DNA from: Mobilicoccus massiliensis
GTDB taxonomy: Bacteria > Actinomycetota > Actinomycetes > Actinomycetales > Dermatophilaceae
NCBI RefSeq assembly: GCF_000826525.2
Contig: NZ_LN651329.1
Location: 1 to 64,000 of the forward strand
DNA length: 64,000 bases
Reading direction: 5' to 3'
Below, piece after piece: positions 8,203 through 16,272 of the stretch; the stretch's first letter is position 1; the number at the start of each line of letters is the position of its first letter. The position numbers and the translations under genes are program-made. The notes under the pieces were generated by a model. The model saw only the letters and a list, made by a program, of their open reading frames with translations. It ran no database searches and was not told the DNA's origin.

Positions 8203-8748
8203 GTGAGCAGCGATCCCGACTCCGTGAACCCCTCCGATGACAACACAGCCAACACCGACAGCACCGACAGCACCGAGGGCCGGTTCTTCCTCATCACCGG
8301 CCCCGGCGCCGACGACGTGGCCCGCGCGCTGTCGGCGGCGCTTCCTCGCGCCGCCTCCGTCGACGGTGCCGTGGTCGCGGCGATGTTCTCGAGCTCCGAC
8401 GCCGGGGCGAGCGGTCGTGACGAGATGGAACGGCGCTTCCTGCGCTACACCGCGGGCATCGCGCTCGCCGACAGTTTTCGCCTGGCCGGGTACGACGCGG
8501 TCGTCGCCGAGGACGTGCCGCTGGAGCATCTCGAGGCGTATCTCGACTTCGCCTCCCCCACGCCCGTACACCTCGTCCGACTCGGCGACGAGTTCGACAC
8601 CGACGCCGTCGGTCTGGGCGTCTCCGACGACGACGCCGAGGCCATCGCGGCGCAGATCGTGCGTCGTGCCGACGAGGCGGTGGTCGAGGCGCCCGACGAG
8701 CGATCCGGCGATGCCGACGGCACGGTGACGCGACCCGACGCACCGTGA
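8203..8748 (+). CDS. Hypothetical protein, degenerate P-loop kinase-like
   Basis: A 181-residue soluble protein. After a disordered Ser/Asp/Thr-rich start (1-26) comes FFLITGPGADDVARAL, which looks like a beta-strand plus Walker A loop but lacks the Lys-Ser/Thr. The rest has alternating strands and helices as in small nucleotide kinases (for example AEDVPLEHLEAYL, VHLVRLGDEF). It may be an inactive P-loop homologue. The GTG at 8203 has GAAAGG seven bases upstream. It follows the CDF gene by 54 bp and may be cotranscribed. Function unknown. Confidence 0.6.
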   Translation: MSSDPDSVNPSDDNTANTDSTDSTEGRFFLITGPGADDVARALSAALPRAASVDGAVVAAMFSSSDAGASGRDEMERRFLRYTAGIALADSFRLAGYDAVVAEDVPLEHLEAYLDFASPTPVHLVRLGDEFDTDAVGLGVSDDDAEAIAAQIVRRADEAVVEAPDERSGDADGTVTRPDAP

Positions 8749-8827
8749 GGCGGCGGCGAGCCCGACGTCGAGCACCGAGCGCGCGAAGAGGGTGCACGAC
8801 GACACCGCGGGTGGAAGGGTGGTCCAC

Positions 8828-9661
8828 ATGAGCGAGCACACCTCGACGGGACTGACCCCGGACCGGTATCTCGAGGCGATCGAGTCGAACTCTGCCCGAT
8901 TCGCCGAGGCGCTCACCGACATCCCCGGCGATGCCCGCGTGCCGACCTGCCCCGCCTGGAACACCGACGAGCTCATCCATCACCTTGCGGTCGTCCAGCA
9001 CTTCTGGGGAGGGGTCGTGCGGGAGGGCCTGACCGAGAAGGCCCAGGTCGACGCGCTGCGAGAGCATGATCCGCTGCCGGGTGCCGAGAGCCACGAAGCC
9101 CTGCTCGAGCTGCTGCGTGACGCCACGGCCCGGCTCGTCGACGCGCTGCGGGACCGCTCGCCGGACGAACCGGCGTGGTCATGGTCTCCGGAGCAGACGG
9201 TGGGCTTCGTCCTCCGCCGTCAGGCGCACGAGGCCTGTATCCATCGCATGGACGCCGAACTCACCGCGGCGCCCGACGGCAGCGCCCGCACCCTCGTCGA
9301 TCCGATGCTCGCAGCAGATGGTGTCGACGAGGTGCTGCGTCTGATCGCGACGTTCTGCCCGGCCGCGTCGGGTACGCGCGACAACGGTCGGGATGAGGAC
9401 ACCCGCCGCCTGCGGGTCGTCGCCTCCGACACCGGAACGACGTGGCTCGTCACGGTCGGTCCCAACGCCTCGGGCATCGACGTCGCCGACCATGACCCGG
9501 CCGACGGCACCGTGCGTCCCTCGGCGATCGTCACGGGCACGGCCGAGGATCTCGTGTGCACCTTCTGGGGACGCCCCCCGATCGGGGCGATCCACCGCAC
9601 CGGCGACCTCGTGCTGGTCGCCGAACTCGAGCGCGTTCTGGCCTCCCGGCCGGGTGGCTGA
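8828..9661 (+). CDS. Maleylpyruvate isomerase family mycothiol-dependent protein
   Basis: A 277-residue member of the DinB-like mycothiol-dependent family. The N-terminal four-helix bundle contains the family's CPAWNTDELIHHL and the metal-binding RQAHEACIHRMDAE, which supplies two His and an acidic residue. A C-terminal domain of SCP-like type follows. True maleylpyruvate isomerase uses mycothiol in gentisate breakdown, but most family members have other or unknown mycothiol-linked roles, and no gentisate genes are nearby. The ATG at 8828 has GGAAGGG eight bases upstream; an in-frame ATG at 8792 is possible. It is convergent with the exporter gene. Confidence 0.8.
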   Translation: MSEHTSTGLTPDRYLEAIESNSARFAEALTDIPGDARVPTCPAWNTDELIHHLAVVQHFWGGVVREGLTEKAQVDALREHDPLPGAESHEALLELLRDATARLVDALRDRSPDEPAWSWSPEQTVGFVLRRQAHEACIHRMDAELTAAPDGSARTLVDPMLAADGVDEVLRLIATFCPAASGTRDNGRDEDTRRLRVVASDTGTTWLVTVGPNASGIDVADHDPADGTVRPSAIVTGTAEDLVCTFWGRPPIGAIHRTGDLVLVAELERVLASRPGG

Positions 9662-9678
9662 GCGGGCGGGCGCGACCG

Positions 9679-9699
9679 GCACCGTGCCGCGACCGGTGC
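9679..9699. terminator. Small hairpin between convergent genes
   Basis: GCACCG (9679-9684) pairs with CGGTGC (9694-9699) around a nine-base loop in the 41-bp gap between two convergent stops. Short stem, no T-run. Confidence 0.35.
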
Positions 9700-9702
9700 G
9701 CC

Positions 9703-10767
9703 TCACGAGACGAGGAGCACCCCGCCGAGCGCGATGAGGGCGACGGCGACGGTGGTCGCGGTCGCGAGCACGAACGGCCGCCCGCCCACGGTCTTGAGCG
9801 TCGCGAAGCGCACACCGCAGCCGAGCGCGAACATCGCCGCGGCGAGCAGAAGGGTCTGCGCGACCTTGAGCACGTCGAGCACTTCGGCCGGCACGACCCC
9901 CGTCGTGCGCACGACGACGGCGACGAGGAACCCCACGACGAACAGTGGCACGAGCGGGGGCAGGTGGCGCTCGCCGTCCGCGTCGGCGGTGACCGCGCCG
10001 GCACGCCGCCGCGTCTGCCACCCGAACCACACGGCGACCGGCGCGAGCATGAGCACTCGTGCGAGCTTGACGACGACGGCCGTCTTGAGCGCCGGGCCAC
10101 CGATGATCCCGGCGGCGGCGACGACCTGGGCCACCTCGTGGATCGATCCGCCGGCCCACAGCCCGGCGGTCTGCTGGTCGAGGCCGAGGAGCGTCACCAG
10201 CAGCGGCACGAGCGGGATCATCAGGGTGCCGAAGAGGACGACGAGGGCGAGCGCGGTGACGACGTCCTCCTCACGCTTGTCGTCGATGACGCCCTCGACG
10301 CCCGCGACGGCCGCGGCGCCGCAGATGGAGAACCCGGCCCCGATGAGGCTGCGCTGCGCGGGGACGATCCCGAGCCGGCGCCCGACCACCTCGGCGACGA
10401 CGAGACCGCCCACGACGACCGCGAGGACGACACCGACGATCCCGGCCCCGAGCCCCGCGATGTCGAGCAACGAGACCTGAAGGCCGAGCAGGACGATGCC
10501 GACGCGCAGCACTCGCTTCGAGGCGATCGCGAGGCCCGGCGCGGTGGCCTCGGGTAGACGCACGAGGTTGGTGAGCGCGACGCCGATGAGGATCGCGACG
10601 AGCAGCGCGCTGACCGTCGGCAGCAGGAGGTTCACCCCATACGCGACGAGCGCCGCTGCGGTGGCGAGCGCGAGCCCCGGGGCGAGACGGCGCGTCGGCG
10701 TCGTCGCGCGTGGTGTCGGACCCGACGTGGCGGGGCGGTCTCTGCGTACGGATGTCACCCCGTCCAC
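9703..10767 (-). CDS. yeiH: YeiH family putative sulfate exporter
   Basis: A 354-residue integral membrane protein of the UPF0324/YeiH family with about ten hydrophobic helices. Conserved family stretches are LRVGIVLLGLQ, GAGFSICGAAAVAG and GGSIHEVAQVVAA. It is proposed to export sulfate or related oxyanions. It is divergent from a LysR-type regulator across 62 bp, the arrangement of yeiE/yeiH in other bacteria, so control by that regulator is likely. The GTG at 10767 is used; a GTG at 10758 is an alternative. The left end of the inverted duplication (9991) falls inside this gene, which reflects only where the window ends on the right. Confidence 0.8.
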   Translation of the reverse strand: MDGVTSVRRDRPATSGPTPRATTPTRRLAPGLALATAAALVAYGVNLLLPTVSALLVAILIGVALTNLVRLPEATAPGLAIASKRVLRVGIVLLGLQVSLLDIAGLGAGIVGVVLAVVVGGLVVAEVVGRRLGIVPAQRSLIGAGFSICGAAAVAGVEGVIDDKREEDVVTALALVVLFGTLMIPLVPLLVTLLGLDQQTAGLWAGGSIHEVAQVVAAAGIIGGPALKTAVVVKLARVLMLAPVAVWFGWQTRRRAGAVTADADGERHLPPLVPLFVVGFLVAVVVRTTGVVPAEVLDVLKVAQTLLLAAAMFALGCGVRFATLKTVGGRPFVLATATTVAVALIALGGVLLVS

Positions 10768-10805
10768 GCTGCTCCTGCGCCTCCGGCGGCGCTAGCACCC
10801 TCTTT

Positions 10806-10826
10806 CGAATGAGCCCATATCATTCG
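10806..10826. promoter_or_regulatory. LysR-type operator between yeiH and its regulator, with leaderless -10
   Basis: CGAATGA (10806-10812) and TCATTCG (10820-10826) form a perfect 7-7-7 inverted repeat, a typical LysR-regulator box. It overlaps the -10 box TATCAT (10818-10823), six bases before the ATG of the regulator, so autorepression and control of divergent yeiH are likely. Confidence 0.7.
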
Positions 10827-10829
10827 TGC

Positions 10830-11720
10830 ATGACCTCGCGCCGCCCGGACATCGCCGGTCTCGCCCTGCTCGCCGCGGTGGCCGAGACCGGCAGCGTCGG
10901 GGCGGGCGCACGATCGCTCGGTCTCGCCCAGCCCAACGCCAGCCGCCTTCTCGCGCGGCTCGAACGCGATCTCGGGCTGTCTCTCATCGACCGCAGTCCC
11001 ACCGGATCGCGGTTGACGGCACACGGCCGGCTCGTCGTCGACTGGGCCGAGCCGGTGCTCGCGGCCCTCGACCTTCTCGCCGCGGGCGCCGACTCCCTGC
11101 GCGAGGATCTCGACTCACACCTGCTCGTCGGCGCGAGCCTGACGATCGGCGAACACCTGGTCCCCCGCTGGCTGACCTCGTTTCGCGAGGTCCATCCGCA
11201 CGTGCAGGTACGTGTTCGGGTGATGAACTCGACCGACGTCGTCGCCGCGGTGGAATCCGGCGAGCTCGACGTCGGCTTCATCGAGTCGCCGGGCCGCCCG
11301 CCGACGCTGCACGGAACGGTGGTGGACCGCGACGAGCTCGTCGTCATCGTCGCCCCGGGACATTCGTGGACGCACCGGGCGCAGGTGACACTCGACGAAC
11401 TCGCCGTCACACCGCTGGTGGTCCGTGAGCCCGGCTCCGGCACCCGGCAGACCATCGACGACCTTCTCGCCGGTCGCGAGGTCGCGGCGCCGGTCATGGA
11501 GTTGTCGAGTACGGCGGCGATCGTGCAGAGCGTCGCCGCCGGCATCGGCCCGGCCGTCGTGTCGACGCACGCGATCGAGGCGGCCCGGCGCGAGGGCCTC
11601 GTGCGAGTCGTGCCCCTGGCCGGGGCGTCACTGCGGCGCGAGCTGCGCGCGATCTGGCGCCCGACCCGCCGATTCACCGGAGTGGCGTGGGACTTCGTAC
11701 TCCACGCCCGCGGCGTCTGA
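10830..11720 (+). CDS. LysR family transcriptional regulator (YeiE-like)
   Basis: A 296-residue regulator. The N-terminal winged helix (residues 5-65) reads LALLAAVAETGSVGAGARSL then AQPNASRLLARLERDLG, the canonical LysR HTH. The substrate-binding domain follows from ~residue 90 (LLVGASLTIGEHLVPRWL, ELDVGFIESPG, VVREPGSGTRQTIDD). The GSGTR motif is typical of YeiE/CysB-type anion or sulfur-linked LysR proteins. It is divergent from the YeiH exporter and overlaps its own operator, so it probably senses the exported compound. The ATG at 10830 was chosen because it sits six bases after the -10 box TATCAT. Confidence 0.85.
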   Translation: MTSRRPDIAGLALLAAVAETGSVGAGARSLGLAQPNASRLLARLERDLGLSLIDRSPTGSRLTAHGRLVVDWAEPVLAALDLLAAGADSLREDLDSHLLVGASLTIGEHLVPRWLTSFREVHPHVQVRVRVMNSTDVVAAVESGELDVGFIESPGRPPTLHGTVVDRDELVVIVAPGHSWTHRAQVTLDELAVTPLVVREPGSGTRQTIDDLLAGREVAAPVMELSSTAAIVQSVAAGIGPAVVSTHAIEAARREGLVRVVPLAGASLRRELRAIWRPTRRFTGVAWDFVLHARGV

Positions 11721-11778
11721 CGAGCGAGCCGGTCTACGCGCCTCGCCCGTCCCACCCGGTGGTGTCTCCTACCGTGAC

Positions 11779-11856
11779 GGCAGATGGGATGGAAGACGTG
11801 ATGGCAGCCGGATGGGGGTGATCACCCCGTTCCCGCTGCCATCCCATCTTCCACGT
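11779..11856. repeat. Nested palindromic element, copy B, between convergent genes
   Basis: Outer stem AGATGGGATGG (11782-11792) pairs with CCATCCCATCT (11839-11849), and the inner palindrome GGGGTGATCACCCC spans 11815-11828. It shares both stems and flanking ggcag/ttccac with copy A at 4095-4160, and again sits between two convergent stops. Confidence 0.8.
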
Positions 11857-11913
11857 CCTCCGCGCTCCACTCGGCCCGAGTGGACCCGGGTGGCCGGCGG
11901 AACGTCCGGAGGC

Positions 11914-12831
11914 TCAGAACAGTGCGCTCATGAGCGCGCGACGAGCCTTGACGACCCGCTCGTCCTGCGCACCGACGACCTCGAAGAGCTCGACCAGACG
12001 GGTGCGGACCTTCTCGCGGTCCTCGTCGGCGGTACGGCGCACGAGGTCGACGAGCCGCGAGAACGCGTCCTCGACATGCCCGCCGAGCACGTCGAGGTCG
12101 GCGACGAGGAGTTGGGCGTCGATGTCGTCGGGCCGAGACGCCGCGTCATCGCGCGCGGAGGCGAGATCGGCGCCCTCGGTGCGCTGCATGAGCGAGACCT
12201 GAGCGAGACCGGCCGCCGCGTCGGCGTCCTTGGGGTTCTTCTTGAGCGCGGCCTCGTAAGCCGCCGCCGCAGCGCCGTAGTCACCGGCCTCGATCGCGTC
12301 GTACGCGGCCTGGTGCTCGGGTGAGAGCGGCTCGGGCTCGGGCTCCTGCTCCCCCTCGCCGGCGACGACGCGACCGGTCACACCGTTCTGGGCCGCGACC
12401 TCGAGAAGCTGCTCGAGCGCCGGGAGGAGCTGGTCGACGGGGATGACGCCCGGCGACAGCGGCACCGGCTGGGCGGCGATGACACCCAGGGTGAACGGCA
12501 ACTGCTGCACCTGGAACGCCTGCGCGAGCCGGGGCTGCGCGTCGGCGTCGACCGCGACGACGCGCAGGCGCCCCTGCAGCCGCTCCGCCGCCGTGACCGC
12601 GTTGCGCACGGCGGCCTCGGTCTCCGGGTGCGACGCCGACCAGACGACGACGAGCGCGGGAACCTCGCGGGTGCCGAGCATGAGCTCCTCGAACGACGCC
12701 TCGTCGGCGTCCACCCGGATCGAGCCGGGCTGCGACGACCCGGGCGCGTCGTTCTTCGGACCCTTACCCAGTGAGGAGAGGTCGACGGCACCACGAAGAG
12801 CGGAGGAACGGATCGGAGGCTGTTCGGTCAT
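11914..12831 (-). CDS. YbbN/CnoX-like co-chaperone: thioredoxin-fold plus TPR
   Basis: A 305-residue cytosolic protein. Residues ~35-150 form a thioredoxin fold, but the redox site reads VVVWSASHPETEA, so the CxxC is missing, as in many actinobacterial YbbN homologues. After an acidic linker (EGEQEPEPEPL) the C-terminal half has tetratricopeptide-type helices (AAYDAIEAGDYGAAAAAYEAALKKNPKDADA). YbbN proteins hold chlorine- or heat-damaged clients for DnaK/GroEL; here only a thiol-independent holdase role would be possible. The ATG at 12831 lies six bases after an AAGAAT that could be a leaderless -10. It is convergent with the LysR gene. Confidence 0.8.
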   Translation of the reverse strand: MTEQPPIRSSALRGAVDLSSLGKGPKNDAPGSSQPGSIRVDADEASFEELMLGTREVPALVVVWSASHPETEAAVRNAVTAAERLQGRLRVVAVDADAQPRLAQAFQVQQLPFTLGVIAAQPVPLSPGVIPVDQLLPALEQLLEVAAQNGVTGRVVAGEGEQEPEPEPLSPEHQAAYDAIEAGDYGAAAAAYEAALKKNPKDADAAAGLAQVSLMQRTEGADLASARDDAASRPDDIDAQLLVADLDVLGGHVEDAFSRLVDLVRRTADEDREKVRTRLVELFEVVGAQDERVVKARRALMSALF

Positions 12832-12911
12832 GTCTGCATTCTTGCCGAACCACCGTCGCCGGGCACAGTCGGGCAGCGCTCCGACCGAGCGATCACGAGC
12901 GAGAACGCGCC

Positions 12912-13808
12912 CTACTTCTCCACGTGCTGGTAGTCGTAGCTCGACAGCCACGTCCAGCCACGACTCGTGAAGGCCCTCGTCAACGGGTTGGACGCGACCA
13001 TCATCCCGGGCCGCACGTCGGCCCGGTTCCGGTAGGCCCGACCCGCGGCGGGCGAGACGGTGCCCTTGTAGATGTACGGGTTCTGCACGGGGTTGACGTC
13101 GATCGCGCGGCCGAAGGAGTGCTTCGACCACCCCTTGCCGTTCGTGATGGCCCGGCAGTTGAACGCAGAGGTGTTGTTCGCGGCCATGGACCGCTCGTCG
13201 CTGCCGCCGTACGCCGACACCTCGCGCATCGCGGCGATGGGGAACTTCGAGGAGATGCCGACCTGGAACGCCTGCAGCGCACTCGTCGTCGCCGTCGAGG
13301 CGAGGACGATGCGGCCACGATGCATGCGGCCGTCGAAGCCCCAGTGGTTCATCTCGACGGTGGAGAGCCTGGAGTAGTGCACGGGGCATCCCGGACGCCA
13401 CGTCTTCGCCACGTCCGCGCGGGTGGTCCGGCGCACCGCAGGCGCGAGCACCGCGGTGCGCCTCAGCGTGACCAGCGGGCTCACCGCCCCCTGGGCGGAG
13501 ACGACGCGGTGCGAGAAGGTCGCGACTGCTCCCCGGCCGTACGACAGGGGCACCGAGTACCTCCCGTCCCGTCCGGCGGTGAGGTGGCGGTTGGCGCGCC
13601 AACGACCACCGAGTCGGACCTGCACCGTGAGGCGGCTGCCGGCGGGGGCGGTGCCGCGCAACACCGGATCGCGCAGGGTGTCCTGGGAGACACGGGTGGT
13701 CGAGACCGTGACCCGGCCCGCGCCGGAGGCGGCGGCCGGCGTCGGGGCCGTCGCGACCACGGGGGCGGGAATCAGCACGAGGCCGAGGACGAGGGGAAGG
13801 CGTCGCAT
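12912..13808 (-). CDS. Secreted M15-type metallopeptidase (D,D/L,D-carboxypeptidase-like)
   Basis: A 298-residue exported protein. An N-terminal signal peptide (MRRLPLVLGLVLIPAPVVA) ends in Ala-rich sequence near residue 28. Residues ~30-125 look like a beta-rich Ig-like domain. The C-terminal domain has the M15 zinc/catalytic pattern SKHSFGRAIDVNP (H230, D237) and a final His in DYQHVEK (H295). These peptidases trim cell-wall peptides outside the cell. Preceding NTSAFNCRAITNGKGW matches the VanY-like extended family. The ATG has GAAGGG upstream. It lies downstream of the mutase gene but is separated by a strong hairpin, so it is probably transcribed alone. Confidence 0.8.
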   Translation of the reverse strand: MRRLPLVLGLVLIPAPVVATAPTPAAASGAGRVTVSTTRVSQDTLRDPVLRGTAPAGSRLTVQVRLGGRWRANRHLTAGRDGRYSVPLSYGRGAVATFSHRVVSAQGAVSPLVTLRRTAVLAPAVRRTTRADVAKTWRPGCPVHYSRLSTVEMNHWGFDGRMHRGRIVLASTATTSALQAFQVGISSKFPIAAMREVSAYGGSDERSMAANNTSAFNCRAITNGKGWSKHSFGRAIDVNPVQNPYIYKGTVSPAAGRAYRNRADVRPGMMVASNPLTRAFTSRGWTWLSSYDYQHVEK

Positions 13809-13862
13809 GTCGTTCCCTTCGGCGACGGGCCGGCCCACATGAAGCCGACACACTTGAACAAC

Positions 13863-13900
13863 GTGGCCCGGATCGACGACATCTCCTCGATCCGGGCCAC
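13863..13900 (-). terminator. Hairpin terminator after the acyl-CoA mutase gene
   Basis: GTGGCCCGGATCGA (13863-13876) pairs perfectly with TCGATCCGGGCCAC (13887-13900), 14-bp stem and ten-base loop, 22 bp past the mutase stop. No T-run, as is common in GC-rich actinobacteria. Confidence 0.7.
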
Positions 13901-13921
13901 GATCCGTGTGCGCGACCTCGC

Positions 13922-15700
13922 TCAGAAGCGGGCCGGCTCGCGGTAGATGCCCCACTCGTCGCGCAGGGCGTTGCAGATCTCACCCAGGGTGCACTCGGCA
14001 CGCACGGCGTCGAGCATGGCCGGGATCATGTTCTCCTTGGTGCGGGAGACCTCGACCATCCGGGCCAGGGCGTCGGCCGCGATGTCCTCGTTGCGGGCGG
14101 CGCGCCGCGTGTCGAGCTCACGCACCTGCTCCTTCTCGACCTCGTGGCTGACGCGCAGGATCTCGAGCTCGTTCGCGACGGAGTCGGTGTGGCAGTTGAC
14201 GCCGACGACCTTCTTGTCGCCCTTCTCCAGCGCGATCTGGTGCTGGAAGGCCGCGTCGGCGATCTCGGAGGAGAACCAGCCCTCCTCGATGCCGCGCAGG
14301 ATGCCCGAGGTCATCGGCCACACCGCGTCGTCGCCCTTGTTGCCGGCGTTGGCGCGCACGACCTCGGCGAGCGCCTCCTTGTCGGCCGAGCCCAGACCGC
14401 TGGTGCCCATGCGCAGGATCGAGTCGAAGATGCGCTCGGCCTCGGCCTCGATCTTGTCGGTGAGCGCCTCGACGTACCACGAGCCGCCGAGCGGGTCGGC
14501 GACGTTGACGACGCCGGTCTCCTCCATGATGACCTGCTGGGTGCGCAGCGCGACCTCGGCGGACTGCTCGGTGGGCAGCGCGAGGGTCTCGTCGAGCGCG
14601 TTGGTGTGCAGGGAGTTCGTGCCGCCGAGCACTGCGGCGAGCGCCTCGGTGGCGGTACGCACGACGTTGTTGAGCGGCTGCTGCGCGGTGAGCGAGACGC
14701 CCGCGGTCTGGGTGTGGAAGCGCAGCCACTGCGCCTTCTCGCTGGTCGCGCCGTAGACGTCGCGCAGCCACTTCGCCCAGATGCGACGCGCCGCGCGGAA
14801 CTTGGCGATCTCCTCGAAGAAGTCGACGTGGGAGTCGAAGAAGAAGCTCAGGCCGGGCGCGAACGAGTTGACGTCGAGACCGCGGGAGAGGCCGAGCTCG
14901 ACGTAGCCGAAGCCGTCGGCGAGCGTGAACGCGAGCTCCTGCGCGGCCGTCGCGCCCGCCTCACGGATGTGGTAGCCGGAGACCGACAGCGGCTTGTACG
15001 CGGGGATCTCGGCGTTGCAGTACTCCATGAGGTCGCCGATGAGGCGCAGGTGGGGCTCCGGAGAGAACAGCCACTCCTTCTGCGCGATGTACTCCTTGAA
15101 GATGTCGGTCTGCAGCGTGCCGTTGAGCACGCCGGGGTCGACGCCCTGACGCTCGGCGGCGACGAGGTACATGCAGAACACCGGCACGGCCGGGCCCGAG
15201 ATCGTCATCGAGGTGGTGACGTCGCCGAGCGGGATGTCGGAGAACAGGATGTCCATGTCGTTGGCCGAGTCGATGGCCACGCCGCAGTGACCAACCTCGC
15301 CGAGGCTCATCGCGTCGTCGGAGTCACGTCCCATGAGGGTGGGCATGTCGAACGCCACCGAGAGACCGCCGCCGCCGCGGCCGAGGATCATCTTGTAGCG
15401 CTCGTTGGTCTGCTTGGCGTTGCCGAAGCCCGCGAACTGGCGGATGGTCCACGTGCGTCCGCGGTAGCCGGTGGGGTACAGGCCTCGGGTGAACGGGAAC
15501 TCGCCCGGCCAGCCGATGCGCTCGAAGTCGGGGTCGGCGGCCTCCTGCTCGGGGGTCGGGCCGTAGACCGGGTCGACCTCCATACCCGAGAGCGTCGTGA
15601 AGTCCGCCTGACGGACCCGGGAGTTGTCGAAACGCTGCTGCCAGCGCTCGCGACCGGACATGGCTTGCTGCTGCGTCTGCTGTGGCTCCGTCATCGTCAT
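13922..15700 (-). CDS. icmA: Acyl-CoA mutase large subunit, isobutyryl-CoA mutase type (no B12 domain)
   Basis: A 592-residue protein with only the substrate-binding barrel of B12-dependent acyl-CoA mutases; the C-terminal cobalamin domain (DxHxxG) is absent, so a separate small subunit must supply B12. Key residues favour isobutyryl-CoA over methylmalonyl-Co[10 protein letters not shown] has Phe89 where methylmalonyl-CoA mutase has Tyr89, and EYIAQKEW has Gln207 where it has the carboxylate-binding Arg207. These are the Phe/Gln replacements known from Streptomyces isobutyryl-CoA mutase. The substrate remains inferred. The gene sits behind a palindromic operator overlapping its -10 box and has a leaderless start at 15700. 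MeaB is encoded nearby on the same strand. No B12-binding small subunit lies in the window. Confidence 0.85.
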   Translation of the reverse strand: MTMTEPQQTQQQAMSGRERWQQRFDNSRVRQADFTTLSGMEVDPVYGPTPEQEAADPDFERIGWPGEFPFTRGLYPTGYRGRTWTIRQFAGFGNAKQTNERYKMILGRGGGGLSVAFDMPTLMGRDSDDAMSLGEVGHCGVAIDSANDMDILFSDIPLGDVTTSMTISGPAVPVFCMYLVAAERQGVDPGVLNGTLQTDIFKEYIAQKEWLFSPEPHLRLIGDLMEYCNAEIPAYKPLSVSGYHIREAGATAAQELAFTLADGFGYVELGLSRGLDVNSFAPGLSFFFDSHVDFFEEIAKFRAARRIWAKWLRDVYGATSEKAQWLRFHTQTAGVSLTAQQPLNNVVRTATEALAAVLGGTNSLHTNALDETLALPTEQSAEVALRTQQVIMEETGVVNVADPLGGSWYVEALTDKIEAEAERIFDSILRMGTSGLGSADKEALAEVVRANAGNKGDDAVWPMTSGILRGIEEGWFSSEIADAAFQHQIALEKGDKKVVGVNCHTDSVANELEILRVSHEVEKEQVRELDTRRAARNEDIAADALARMVEVSRTKENMIPAMLDAVRAECTLGEICNALRDEWGIYREPARF

Positions 15701-15706
15701 GCCCCC

Positions 15707-15731
15707 AAAGTACTAGGAAGTCCTAGTACTT
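15707..15731 (-). promoter_or_regulatory. Operator palindrome over the -10 box of the acyl-CoA mutase gene
   Basis: AAGTACTAGGA and TCCTAGTACTT (15708-15731) form 11-bp perfect arms around two bases. On the minus strand the right end overlaps a TACTTT -10 box (15707-15712) that lies six bases before the ATG. This geometry suggests repression by a dimeric regulator, perhaps TetR type; the regulator is not identified. Confidence 0.75.
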
Positions 15732-15841
15732 ATCCAGACCCGATCTCCGATTTCTCGAATCGATCCACGCGATCGGAGGGGCGCGGAGCGTCGTGGGACG
15801 CGAGAATCACGGCCACGACAGCTCGGGTGGGCCTCGCTTTC

Positions 15842-15876
15842 ATCGCCACACAGCGATATGATCGTCTAATGGCGAT
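15842..15876 (+). promoter_or_regulatory. Promoter and probable operator of the ArsR/CDF operon
   Basis: The -10 box TATGAT (15857-15862) lies six bases before the ATG at 15869 (leaderless). ATCGCCA (15842-15848) and TGGCGAT (15870-15876) are perfect 7-bp inverted arms flanking it, suited to autorepression by the ArsR protein. Confidence 0.5.
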
Positions 15877-16222
15877 ACGAGAAGAGCCCCCCGTGCTCGA
15901 CGACACGGCGACCGCCGCCTACGCGCACCTGTTCGACACCCTCGGCGAGCCCACGCGGCTGGCCATCCTGCAGCACCTCGCCTCCGGCGAGCACCGGGTG
16001 CGCGATCTCGTCGAGCATCTCGGACTCGCGCAGTCGACCGTGAGCAAGCACATCGCGTTCCTGCACGAGTGCGGCCTGGTGACGCAGCGACCCGAGGGCC
16101 GAGCGACCTGGTACGCGCTCGAGAACCCGGCGCGGCTGCGCACGCTCATCGCCGCGGCCCGGGACATCCTGCGCGCCACCGGCTCCGAGGCGGTGCTGTG
16201 CCCGCACCTGCACACCCCCTGA
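15869..16222 (+). CDS. ArsR/SmtB family metal-sensing repressor
   Basis: A 117-residue winged-helix protein. Residues 20-95 hold the ArsR core (FDTLGEPTRLAILQHLASGEHRV, then LGLAQSTVSKHIAFLHECGLV as recognition helix, then RPEGRATWYAL as the wing). Candidate metal ligands are Cys in HECGLV and the C-terminal CPHLHTP. It should repress its own operon and release DNA on binding a metal. Directly downstream, 50 bp away, is a CDF metal exporter, so the pair is a metal-resistance unit for Zn, Cd, Co or similar. The start at ATG 15869 is supported by the -10 box six bases upstream. Confidence 0.85.
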   Translation: MAIREEPPVLDDTATAAYAHLFDTLGEPTRLAILQHLASGEHRVRDLVEHLGLAQSTVSKHIAFLHECGLVTQRPEGRATWYALENPARLRTLIAAARDILRATGSEAVLCPHLHTP

Positions 16223-16272
16223 CCGACGACACCCACCCGCACATCGCTCACGACACCCGGAGGAGGATCCAC

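Noticed and set aside
14144..16222. 692-residue plus-strand frame antisense to the acyl-CoA mutase
   Set aside because: It is a GC-driven antisense frame made of Leu/Gly/Arg/Glu-rich sequence; only its last 117 codons (the ArsR protein) look like a real protein.
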